The notes beneath the pieces are model-generated. The model had not been told where the DNA came from. It worked only from the letters and a program-made list of their open reading frames with translations, and ran no database searches. 5,294 nt of DNA from Deltaproteobacteria bacterium (GTDB lineage Bacteria; Desulfobacterota; Desulfovibrionia; Desulfovibrionales; Desulfovibrionaceae): positions 1-5,294 of the forward strand of contig JAIRVN010000079.1 of the NCBI GenBank assembly GCA_031253875.1. Direction: 5' to 3'. The translations under genes and the position numbers were made by a program. The first letter of the stretch is position 1, and the number at the start of each line of letters is the position of its first letter. Shown here in pieces: positions 1 through 5,294 of this stretch.

Positions 1-1
1 C

Positions 2-106
2 GGCCTGCTGGCGAAAAAGGACATGATCTACTTCACCCTGGCTCTTCTCCAGGTGCTGGTGCTGGCGTTCGCGGCTTCGGGGATAATCGGATCCGGCGCG
101 CACTAG
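2..106 (+). CDS. C-terminal end of an unidentified membrane protein (partial)
   Basis: An open frame enters from the left edge and ends at TAG 104-106, giving the last 34 residues. The fragment starts with a short charged stretch (AKKD). It then has one strongly hydrophobic segment of about 20 residues (from about IYFTLALL to ASGIIG), followed by a short small-residue tail ending GAH. This looks like the last transmembrane helix of an integral membrane protein with a short tail. Too little remains to name a family, and I do not recognise it. The 73 bases between its stop and the kinase ATG show no clear terminator or convincing promoter, so read-through into the signalling cluster is possible. 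The reading frame is supported by the hydrophobic composition and by its abrupt stop before non-coding sequence. Confidence 0.6.
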   Translation, partial: GLLAKKDMIYFTLALLQVLVLAFAASGIIGSGAH

Positions 107-179
107 GCCATGCCGGCAAACAACCCGTCTTCCGCGTGCGCCGATTGTGCCGTTGTATGTAACACTCTGGATATCAGGT

Positions 180-1844
180 ATGCAGTCTTCCCCCTACGCC
201 AACCTGCGCCGTAAAATAGTCATCATTCTGGCGGCAACGGCCATTTTGCCGGTACTGCTGCTTTCGGCCATCAACTATATGGAGTTTGAGAGAACCTTTA
301 CCGCCGAGGCGCAAAATCCCCTGCGGGCCACGGTTTCCAAGAGCAAAAATTCGCTTGAGCTTTTCATGGCGGAACGAAGTTCCACCATAAGTCTCATCGC
401 ATCTGCCTTTTCGTATGAAGATCTGGCCGACGTCCGCACGCTCCAGCGCATCTTCTTTGTCATGCAGAAAGAATTTTCCGGGTTTGTGGATCTGGGCCTC
501 ATCAACGAGCAGGGCGCCCTTGTCAATTATGTCGGACCGCATCGGGAATTATTGGGTATAGATTATTCCGGCCAGGAATGGTTCCACAAGGTGCGCTTTC
601 AGAACCGTTTTGTGAGCGAGGTGTTTCGCGGCTTCCGGCTTTTTCCCCATGTTGTCATTGCGGCGCAGCATGTGACCGAAAGGGGGGACAGGTGGATCGT
701 GCGCGCCACCATTGACACGGCGCAATTCATGAAATCCATGTCCATCGCGCACTTCGAGCCGGACAGCGATATCTTTCTTCTGAACAGAAAGGGAGTGTTG
801 CAGAGCGACTCCCTGTTCTACGGGAAAACACTCGAACAGTGCCCCGTGCCCGTGCCCGTGCAAAGCTATGAAACGCGGGTCGTCAACACCAGCGATCACA
901 ACGGCAGGCCGATTCTTCTGTCCTACTGCTATCTCGCAGGATCGGACTTCGTGCTTGTGGCCGTCAAGCAAAACGTCAATCCCTTCCAAAGTTGGTTTAT
1001 GCTGCGTACGGATATTCTGCTTATCTTGTGCGTCAGTATACTCGCCATCTATACTGTGGCGGCCAGAACCGTCGGCACGCTTATCGCGCGCCTGCAAGAA
1101 AGCGACAAGGAACGCGAACAGGCCATGCTGCAAATGGAGCACAGCCAGAAACTGTCTTCCATAGGCCGCCTTGCTGCCGGCGTGGCGCACGAGATCAACA
1201 ATCCGCTCGCCATCATCAATGAAAAAGCGGGCCTGCTCTGCGACATCCTGGAAATGGAACAAGCATTTCCACGCCGCGAGCAATTCGACAGCAACCTCAA
1301 GGCCATCAGCAACGCCGTCGCCCGCTGCCGCGACATCACGCACCGCATGCTGGGCTTTGCGCGGCGCATGGACGTCAAGATCGAGGAATTGGACGTCAAT
1401 GCCGTGCTCAGCGAAACGCTGCTCTTCCTTGAAAAGGAAGCCCAGCACAGAAGTATCGTCATCATTCAGGAGCTTGCGGATGGCCTGCCGAAAATCGCCT
1501 GTGATCGCGGCCAACTGCAACAGGTTTTTCTCAATGTACTCAACAATGCGCTGGCTGCAGTGGATGACGGCGGCGAAACCCGCATCCGCAGCGCCCTGCA
1601 CGGCAAGGACGCCGTCGCGATCAGCATCGCGGACAACGGCGTCGGCATGGACGAGGAGACCAAAAAACACATTTTCGAACCGTTCTTCACCACCAAAAAA
1701 GAGAAGGGCACCGGCCTCGGCATGTCAATCATCTACGGCATCGTCAAGCGGCATGGAGGAGAAATCCAGGTGGACAGCGCAATGGGCAAAGGAACGACCA
1801 TCACCATCATCCTGCCTGCCGGGCATCTGCCTGCCGGAGCGTAA
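180..1844 (+). CDS. Membrane-bound sensor histidine kinase, Cache-type sensor plus HisKA/HATPase core
   Basis: This is an inner-membrane sensor kinase of 554 residues that autophosphorylates on histidine and passes phosphate to receiver proteins. TM1 is about residues 13-33 and TM2 about 278-296. The roughly 240 residues between them form a periplasmic sensor of the double-Cache style, with landmarks YVGPHRELLGIDYSGQEWF and GFRLFPHVVIA; the ligand is unknown. A short coiled-coil-like linker (about 301-324) leads directly to the HisKA domain, with no HAMP or PAS domain seen. The H-box is GVAHEINNPLAII with His337. The N-box is NVLNNA, G1 is DNGVGM (Asp485), the F-box is IFEPFFTTK (498-506) and G2 is GTGLGMS (510-516). 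All catalytic boxes are intact, and HExxN after the histidine suggests phosphatase ability too. I chose ATG 180. An in-frame GTG at 147 would add 11 residues, but it has no Shine-Dalgarno sequence and the family usually starts just before a LRRK-type motif. Even ATG 180 has a poor ribosome site. RR1 follows after one base. Confidence 0.93.
   Translation: MQSSPYANLRRKIVIILAATAILPVLLLSAINYMEFERTFTAEAQNPLRATVSKSKNSLELFMAERSSTISLIASAFSYEDLADVRTLQRIFFVMQKEFSGFVDLGLINEQGALVNYVGPHRELLGIDYSGQEWFHKVRFQNRFVSEVFRGFRLFPHVVIAAQHVTERGDRWIVRATIDTAQFMKSMSIAHFEPDSDIFLLNRKGVLQSDSLFYGKTLEQCPVPVPVQSYETRVVNTSDHNGRPILLSYCYLAGSDFVLVAVKQNVNPFQSWFMLRTDILLILCVSILAIYTVAARTVGTLIARLQESDKEREQAMLQMEHSQKLSSIGRLAAGVAHEINNPLAIINEKAGLLCDILEMEQAFPRREQFDSNLKAISNAVARCRDITHRMLGFARRMDVKIEELDVNAVLSETLLFLEKEAQHRSIVIIQELADGLPKIACDRGQLQQVFLNVLNNALAAVDDGGETRIRSALHGKDAVAISIADNGVGMDEETKKHIFEPFFTTKKEKGTGLGMSIIYGIVKRHGGEIQVDSAMGKGTTITIILPAGHLPAGA
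843..860 (+). repeat. Three perfect tandem copies of CCCGTG inside the kinase sensor domain
   Basis: CCCGTG occurs at 843-848, 849-854 and 855-860 in frame, and encodes Pro-Val three times (QCPVPVPVQS) in the periplasmic sensor region. Gain or loss of a unit would add or remove one Pro-Val pair without shifting the frame. It is short and may be chance. Confidence 0.6.
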
Positions 1845-1845
1845 T

Positions 1846-2235
1846 ATGCCGGATGCGCGACATCCTCTCAAACTGCTTATGGTGGATGACGAAAGAGATT
1901 TCGCCCTCACCCTGGCCGAACGCCTGGAACTGCGCGGTTTTACCCCCAGCGTGGCCTTTGACGGCGAAAGCGCCCTCGAACGCGTGCGCGGGGAGCATTT
2001 TGATCTTGTGCTGCTTGATGTTATGCTGCCGGGCCTCAGCGGTCTCACCGTGCTGCGCCGCATCCGTGAAATGCAACCCGGGCTGCCGGTGGTGCTGCTG
2101 ACAGGCAATGCCGGCGCCAAGGACGGCGCCGAAGGCATCCAGCAGGGCGCGCGCGCCTGTATCAACAAACCCCTCGATCTTCAGGAACTTTTGTCGTTAT
2201 TTGCGGAAATTGCAAAGGAAAGCCGCCATGCATAA
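1846..2235 (+). CDS. Stand-alone response regulator receiver RR1
   Basis: This is a 129-residue cytoplasmic receiver domain (CheY/Spo0F-like) with no output domain. The acidic pocket is Asp14-Asp15 (LLMVDDE) and the phosphoacceptor is Asp58 (LVLLDVMLPG). The switch Thr is Thr86 (LLTGNAG) and the conserved Lys-Pro is Lys108-Pro109 (INKPLDL), so all receiver residues are present. The start is ATG 1846, with GGAG at 1836-1839 six bases upstream. The gene begins one base after the kinase stop and overlaps the next gene by eight bases, so it is very probably coupled to both. The adjacent kinase is the obvious phosphodonor. With nothing beyond the receiver fold it must signal by protein contact or act as a phosphate shuttle or sink. 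It is closely related to RR2, and both share the motif RLELRG at the end of helix 1. Confidence 0.93.
   Translation: MPDARHPLKLLMVDDERDFALTLAERLELRGFTPSVAFDGESALERVRGEHFDLVLLDVMLPGLSGLTVLRRIREMQPGLPVVLLTGNAGAKDGAEGIQQGARACINKPLDLQELLSLFAEIAKESRHA
1921..1937 (+). repeat. 17-base exact direct repeat, copy in RR1
   Basis: The stretch CGCCTGGAACTGCGCGG, encoding RLELRG, is identical to 2929-2945 in RR2. It lies at the same position of the receiver fold, which supports the two receivers being duplicates. Confidence 0.7.
2214..2220 (+). promoter_or_regulatory. Ribosome binding site for the degenerate kinase-like gene
   Basis: AAAGGAA lies seven bases before ATG 2228 and inside the end of RR1. It fixes the start of the following gene at 2228, although the frame stays open further upstream to an ATG at 2108. 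Confidence 0.7.
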
Positions 2236-2851
2236 TCTGACCTTCCTGTGCCGCATGCTGGCCTCGGCCACGCACGAGATGCAAAATATTTTGGCTATTA
2301 TCAAGGAATCCGGCGCACTCGCCGGCGATGTGCTCAATCTCAACGGCCCGCCGCGCATGAAACACGGCGACAAGCTCTTTTCCGCTTTGGAAACCCTGGA
2401 AGCCCAGGTTGAACGCGGCCGCACGTTGATGATGGCGCTCAACACCTGTGCGCATGCGGCGGCCGCGGAGTACGACGTGCTGGAACTGTCCGTTTTTTGC
2501 GACAGGACGGCTGTGCTTGCGGACCGTATTGTACGGCTGAGGGAGTGCTCGCTGAAACTTGTCAAGCAGTTGGACAAGGGACGCATACGCGCCGACGGTT
2601 TCGATTTTATACAGACCGCATACCGTGCGGTGGAACTCGTGCTTGCGGGCTGCCGGGCCGGAGATGAGCTGACGCTTGCGCTTCAGCCTGCGGAGAACGG
2701 ACAGGCCGTGCTGCGCGTGGCAAGTAAAACGGCGCGCGCCGTCCCGCAAAGCGACGCGGAATTTGACGCCATGACGGCGCGGATAGGTGCGCAGGCGCGT
2801 CTGGAAGCGGGAGAGCTGCGCCTGACAGTGCCCTTGGCGTCCGGGGAATAA
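2228..2851 (+). CDS. Degenerate histidine-kinase-like protein, candidate phosphotransferase or phosphatase
   Basis: This is a 207-residue soluble protein with no signal peptide or membrane segment. Residues 12-28 (LASATHEMQNILAIIKE) match the H-box of the upstream kinase (GVAHEINNPLAIINE), with His16 at the phosphoacceptor place and HExxN kept (H16, E17, N20). A second helix (about 48-75, VERGR against VARCR in the kinase) completes a two-helix dimerisation/phosphotransfer domain. The rest can be laid on the kinase ATPase domain, but its active site is gone. The N-box asparagines are replaced (about 126-141, AYRAVELVLAG), the G1 Asp becomes Ser-Lys (ASKTAR, 165-170), and the F-box, ATP lid and G2 box are missing. 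It should therefore not bind ATP or autophosphorylate. The layout is like ChpT or Spo0B, which move phosphate between receivers, so I infer a phosphotransfer or phosphatase role. A decayed kinase with no activity is also possible. The start at ATG 2228 is set by AAAGGAA at 2214-2220. It overlaps RR1 by eight bases, and RR2 follows after 11 bases. Confidence 0.85.
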   Translation: MHNLTFLCRMLASATHEMQNILAIIKESGALAGDVLNLNGPPRMKHGDKLFSALETLEAQVERGRTLMMALNTCAHAAAAEYDVLELSVFCDRTAVLADRIVRLRECSLKLVKQLDKGRIRADGFDFIQTAYRAVELVLAGCRAGDELTLALQPAENGQAVLRVASKTARAVPQSDAEFDAMTARIGAQARLEAGELRLTVPLASGE

Positions 2852-2856
2852 GGAGA
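2850..2856 (+). promoter_or_regulatory. Strong ribosome binding site for RR2
   Basis: AAGGAGA overlaps the last two bases of the previous stop codon and sits six bases before GTG 2863. It is the strongest Shine-Dalgarno in the window and justifies the GTG start of RR2. Confidence 0.85.
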
Positions 2857-2862
2857 CGCGCT

Positions 2863-3267
2863 GTGGCAACCGGGCTCTCCATTTTGCTGATCGACGACGA
2901 AGAAGATTTTATCCGCACCCTGGCCGCGCGCCTGGAACTGCGCGGCATGCGCCCGCGCACGGCTTTTTCCGGCATGCAGGGTCTGGAGGAACTGGAAAGG
3001 GAAGCGCCGGATGTGGTTCTGTTGGACATGCGTATGCCGGCGCTTTCCGGTATTGACGTTCTGCGCAGGATACGGGCGGCTCGCCCGGAATTGCCGGTGA
3101 TGATCATCACCGGGCACTGTTCCGAGCAGGACAGGGATCAGGCCCTGGAACTCGGTGTACAGGGATACTACAGCAAGCCGGTACCCTTCGACGAACTGCT
3201 GGGCAGCCTGCGCGTTCTGCAGGATCCGTCCGGAGGCGGATTGCCGCGCATACGCGCCGTGGGCTAA
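2863..3267 (+). CDS. Stand-alone response regulator receiver RR2
   Basis: This is a 134-residue cytoplasmic receiver domain without an output domain. The acidic pair is Asp11-Asp12 (LLIDDEEDF), the phosphoacceptor is Asp55 (VVLLDMRMPA), the switch Thr is Thr83 (IITGH) and the conserved Lys-Pro is Lys105-Pro106 (YSKPVPF). A tail of about 15 residues rich in Gly, Pro and Arg follows the last helix and carries no recognisable domain. The start is GTG 2863, supported by a very good AAGGAGA six bases upstream. It lies 11 bases after the degenerate kinase-like gene and is probably in the same operon. It resembles RR1 more than RR3 (shared RLELRG, VLRRIR and LSG motifs), so RR1 and RR2 look like paralogues flanking the phosphotransfer-like protein. 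Likely partners are the kinase encoded at 180-1844 and the protein at 2228-2851. Its downstream target is not visible. Confidence 0.92.
   Translation: MATGLSILLIDDEEDFIRTLAARLELRGMRPRTAFSGMQGLEELEREAPDVVLLDMRMPALSGIDVLRRIRAARPELPVMIITGHCSEQDRDQALELGVQGYYSKPVPFDELLGSLRVLQDPSGGGLPRIRAVG
2929..2945 (+). repeat. 17-base exact direct repeat, copy in RR2
   Basis: Identical to 1921-1937 in RR1 and at the equivalent place in the receiver fold. It is best read as a trace of gene duplication and not as a regulatory site. Confidence 0.7.
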
Positions 3268-3281
3268 CTGGAGCGTTTTTT
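3252..3281 (+). terminator. Possible weak intrinsic terminator or attenuator covering the RR2 stop codon
   Basis: The left arm ACGC-G-CC (3252-3258) pairs with GG-A-GCGT (3270-3276), leaving one G/A mismatch and a loop of about 11 bases (9 if a G-T wobble also forms). It is followed by a T-run, 3276-3281. The stem has only about six Watson-Crick pairs, so termination would be partial at best. It sits exactly where the tight gene spacing breaks, ahead of the 75-base gap before RR3. Confidence 0.35.
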
Positions 3282-3342
3282 CTGCAAAGAGGACGTATGC
3301 AAACAAGCGTGGAAGCACAGCCAACCCGGAGAAGGAAACACC

Positions 3343-3765
3343 ATGAGAAAAATGAAACTGCTTATTGTGGATGATGAACCGGCTTTGTGCAAAGTCCTGT
3401 CGGACAGGCTCTCCGTTCTTTACGATATTACCCCGGACGTATGCCATAACGGCGTGGAGGCTCTCGAGAAGATCGCGGCTGTTGACTATGATGTTGTGGT
3501 GCTTGATATAGAAATGCCCGCCATGGACGGCATGGAGGCGCTCAAGAAAATCAAGGAAACGAAACCGACCACCCAGGTGGTCATGTTTACGGGGCACAGT
3601 ACCGAAGACAGACGCGCCCTTGCCAAAACGCTCGGCGCGTTCAATTACGTGGACAAGATCGACGGCATGTACAAGCTTGCGCCCATGATCGAAGGCGCTT
3701 TCCAGTTGCGCAAGGCGCTGGAGGACACGTACACCGACGTGGCGTTAAACGAATACTCGCGCTGA
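3343..3765 (+). CDS. Stand-alone response regulator receiver RR3, atypical Lys-Ile at the active site
   Basis: This is a 140-residue receiver domain. The acidic pair is Asp10-Asp11 (LLIVDDEPAL), the phosphoacceptor is Asp55 (VVVLDIEMPAMDG), the switch Thr is Thr83 (MFTGHST) and the conserved Lys is Lys105. The proline that normally follows this Lys is absent (YVDKIDGMYK), so the usual cis-peptide Lys-Pro turn is changed. The last helix and tail (from about GMYKLAPM to the end) also differ from RR1 and RR2. No output domain follows. The ATG at 3343 has AAGGA at 3332-3336, six bases upstream. The 75 bases before it hold a weak hairpin plus T-run and no confident promoter, so it may be read from the upstream operon or from its own start. 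selB begins 21 bases after its TGA stop. Its divergence from RR1/RR2 suggests an older or separate role, still plausibly served by the same kinase. Confidence 0.92.
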   Translation: MRKMKLLIVDDEPALCKVLSDRLSVLYDITPDVCHNGVEALEKIAAVDYDVVVLDIEMPAMDGMEALKKIKETKPTTQVVMFTGHSTEDRRALAKTLGAFNYVDKIDGMYKLAPMIEGAFQLRKALEDTYTDVALNEYSR

Positions 3766-3786
3766 ACAAGCGTTGCGTGGTGCATC

Positions 3787-5294
3787 ATGCCGGTAATAAT
3801 GGGCAGCGCTGGACACATTGATCATGGTAAAACCTCGCTGGTGCGGGCTCTCACCGGCATAGACTGCGATCGTCTGGAAGAGGAAAAGCGCCGGGGCATT
3901 ACCATTGAGCTCGGCTTTGCCTATTACGGCCTGCCGGGCGGCGAGCGCCTCGGCATCGTGGATGTGCCGGGGCATGAGCGTTTTGTGAAAAATATGGTTG
4001 CCGGGGCTACAGGCATTGATTTTGTAATGCTGGTCATCGCAGCGGACGAGGGGGTCATGCCCCAGACCCGCGAACATCTGGAAATCTGTTCATTGCTCGG
4101 CATACGTCACGGCTTTGTGGCGCTGACCAAAACAGATATGGTGGACGAGGAATGGCTGGAGCTTGCCAAAGACGATATCGCCGCCTTTACGCAGGGCAGC
4201 TTTTTGGAAAACGCGCCCGTGTATCCTGTGTCATCCGTCACGGGGCAAGGCATTGACGAGCTGAAGCGGCATATCCTGCAACAGGCGGGCACCTTGGCCC
4301 CGCGCCGCCGCAATGATCTGCTCCGCCTGCCGATAGATCGCGTCTTCACCATGAAGGGGCACGGCACGGTGGTGACCGGCACGCTCATTTCCGGCGCGCT
4401 TCATGTGGGGGACGAGGTGGTGCTGGAACCTTCCGGCATCGCGTCAAAGGTGCGCGGCTTGCAGAGCCACGGCAGCGCCGCGGGCGGCGGCAGGGCCGGA
4501 ACCCGTGCGGCCGTAAATCTGCAAGGAGTGGAAGTCGGTGATATCCGGCGCGGGGAAGTGCTGGCCCGTCCCGGTACGCTGTTTCCTTCACAACGCTGGC
4601 ATGTGCGCCTGCAATGCCTCGCTTCCTCGCCGCGCGCGCTCCGGCATCGTACGGAAGTGCATGTGCATCACGGCACGAAAGAACTGTTCGCGCGCCTGCA
4701 TTTTTTCGGGCGGGACCGGCTGCATCCCGGTGAATGCGCCCTGGCCGAACTGCGTCTGAGCGAACCCCTGGCGGGCGTGTTTGCCGACCGTTGCGTGCTG
4801 CGCGCCTTCTCTCCTTTACGCACCGTGGCCGGCGGGCTTGTGCTCCAGCCCCTGGGCCTGTCCCTGCACAAGCGCGACCCGCGTTACGCCGCGCGCCTTG
4901 CCTGGCTGGAAGAACTTGCGGCGCCGGCGCTTGCGCCCGATCCGCAGGCCGAACGCCTGGTTGGCGTGCAGATCCTTCTGGCCGGGGACAAGGGAACGGA
5001 TCGAGCGCAACTGTCGGTTTTGAGCAATCTGGACGGCAAGGCTCTGGACAACGCCTTGCAGTCCTTAAGCTCCAAAGGCGAAATTTCGTGCTTCGACAAG
5101 GACAGCCGCGCCTATATCGCGGCCGGAGTTCTGGATGATCTGTGTGCTGCCTGTCTTGCTCAGGCGGCGGCCTTCCACCGGAAAGAACCTTTAAAAAACG
5201 GCATGGCGCGCGGCGCCCTGAACGCCGAATGGAGCAGGGAACTCCCCCCCCGCCTGGCGCATTTCGTTGTCGAACGCTGCATCCGCAACGGCAG
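3787..5294 (+). CDS. selB: Selenocysteine-specific translation elongation factor SelB (partial, 3' end outside window)
   Basis: SelB is a GTPase that carries selenocysteyl-tRNA(Sec) to the ribosome at UGA codons marked by a SECIS hairpin. The GTP-binding motifs are G1 GHIDHGKT (9-16), the switch I region [14 protein letters not shown] (31-44), G3 DVPGH (59-63), G4 TKTD (114-117) and G5 around SSVTG (149-153). [18 protein letters not shown] separates SelB from EF-Tu. Beta-barrel domain II follows (about 179-262, [12 protein letters not shown]), then domain III (about 266-354) and the beginning of the C-terminal winged-helix region. The window ends inside codon 503. SelB proteins are usually a little over 600 residues, so the final SECIS-binding winged helices are probably missing here. 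The start at ATG 3787 gives [16 protein letters not shown], which fits the family; no strong Shine-Dalgarno is seen, and a second ATG lies at 3799. Its presence implies that the organism makes selenoproteins. It is 21 bases behind RR3 and may be co-transcribed with it. Confidence 0.96.
   Translation, partial: MPVIMGSAGHIDHGKTSLVRALTGIDCDRLEEEKRRGITIELGFAYYGLPGGERLGIVDVPGHERFVKNMVAGATGIDFVMLVIAADEGVMPQTREHLEICSLLGIRHGFVALTKTDMVDEEWLELAKDDIAAFTQGSFLENAPVYPVSSVTGQGIDELKRHILQQAGTLAPRRRNDLLRLPIDRVFTMKGHGTVVTGTLISGALHVGDEVVLEPSGIASKVRGLQSHGSAAGGGRAGTRAAVNLQGVEVGDIRRGEVLARPGTLFPSQRWHVRLQCLASSPRALRHRTEVHVHHGTKELFARLHFFGRDRLHPGECALAELRLSEPLAGVFADRCVLRAFSPLRTVAGGLVLQPLGLSLHKRDPRYAARLAWLEELAAPALAPDPQAERLVGVQILLAGDKGTDRAQLSVLSNLDGKALDNALQSLSSKGEISCFDKDSRAYIAAGVLDDLCAACLAQAAAFHRKEPLKNGMARGALNAEWSRELPPRLAHFVVERCIRNG

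Noticed and set aside
549..1670. Long open frame of 373 codons on the - strand, opposite the kinase
   Set aside because: It lies entirely antisense to a gene with all kinase boxes. Its translation is rich in His, Ala, Asp and Arg with no domain or fold pattern, as expected for an antisense shadow in GC-rich coding DNA.
1694..1701. AAAAAAG slippery heptamer in the kinase F-box region
   Set aside because: The tract is in the wrong phase for classic -1 slippage (codons AAA AAA GAG), and it simply encodes the conserved TTKK motif.
1171..1845. In-frame upstream extension of RR1 into the kinase gene
   Set aside because: The frame is open by chance. The extension translates to low-quality Ser/Arg/Ala-rich sequence, and ATG 1846 has a proper ribosome site right before the receiver fold.
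2108..2227. Longer start for the degenerate kinase-like gene
   Set aside because: The extra 40 residues are a shadow of RR1 in another frame. ATG 2228 has a well-spaced AAAGGAA.
3270..3285. Sigma-54-like GG...GC element before RR3
   Set aside because: The GG and GC are 12 bases apart instead of the required 10, and the flanking bases do not fit.
3297..3374. 25-codon small frame starting at ATG 3297 and overlapping the RR3 start
   Set aside because: It has an AGAGG upstream but a very short basic product with no hydrophobic or leader-peptide pattern. At most it could be a coupling leader, and nothing supports that.
2683..3597. Open frame of 304 codons on the - strand, across RR2 and the RR2-RR3 gap
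   Set aside because: It is antisense to two well-supported receivers, has no recognisable motif, and its composition is that of a shadow frame.

Overview
The window reads as a chromosomal segment from a moderately GC-rich (roughly 55-60% by eye), Gram-negative, anaerobic bacterium. A Desulfovibrio-type sulfate reducer is the best guess. That rests on a histidine kinase of the double-Cache style common in that group (motifs ending in WF, GFR and PHVVIA) and on the style of the selB gene. It is inference and was not searched.

All genes lie on the + strand. Bases 2-106 are the last 34 codons of an unrecognised membrane protein. Then comes a compact signalling cluster: a membrane sensor histidine kinase (180-1844), a stand-alone receiver RR1 (1846-2235), a 207-residue protein that looks like a cytoplasmic kinase core with its ATP site destroyed (2228-2851), a second stand-alone receiver RR2 (2863-3267) and, after a 75-base gap, a third stand-alone receiver RR3 (3343-3765). 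The first four genes are separated by 1, -8 and 11 bases, so they are probably co-transcribed and translationally coupled. A weak hairpin plus T-run covers the RR2 stop codon and could partly separate RR3 from them. From 3787 to the window edge runs selB, the selenocysteine-specific elongation factor. Its first 502 codons are present and its C-terminal end lies outside.

The kinase should autophosphorylate on His337 (counted from the ATG at 180) and pass phosphate to Asp58 of RR1, Asp55 of RR2 and/or Asp55 of RR3. None of the three receivers carries an output domain, so the signal must leave by protein-protein contact or by a further relay.

The most interesting gene is the 207-residue protein. 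It can be aligned by eye along much of its length with the kinase core of its own neighbour. It keeps the phosphoacceptor-type HExxN motif but has lost the N, G1, F and G2 boxes. That is the design of ChpT/Spo0B-like phosphotransferases or of dedicated phosphatases, so the cluster may encode a small self-contained phosphorelay. No RNA genes, CRISPR arrays or insertion sequences were seen.
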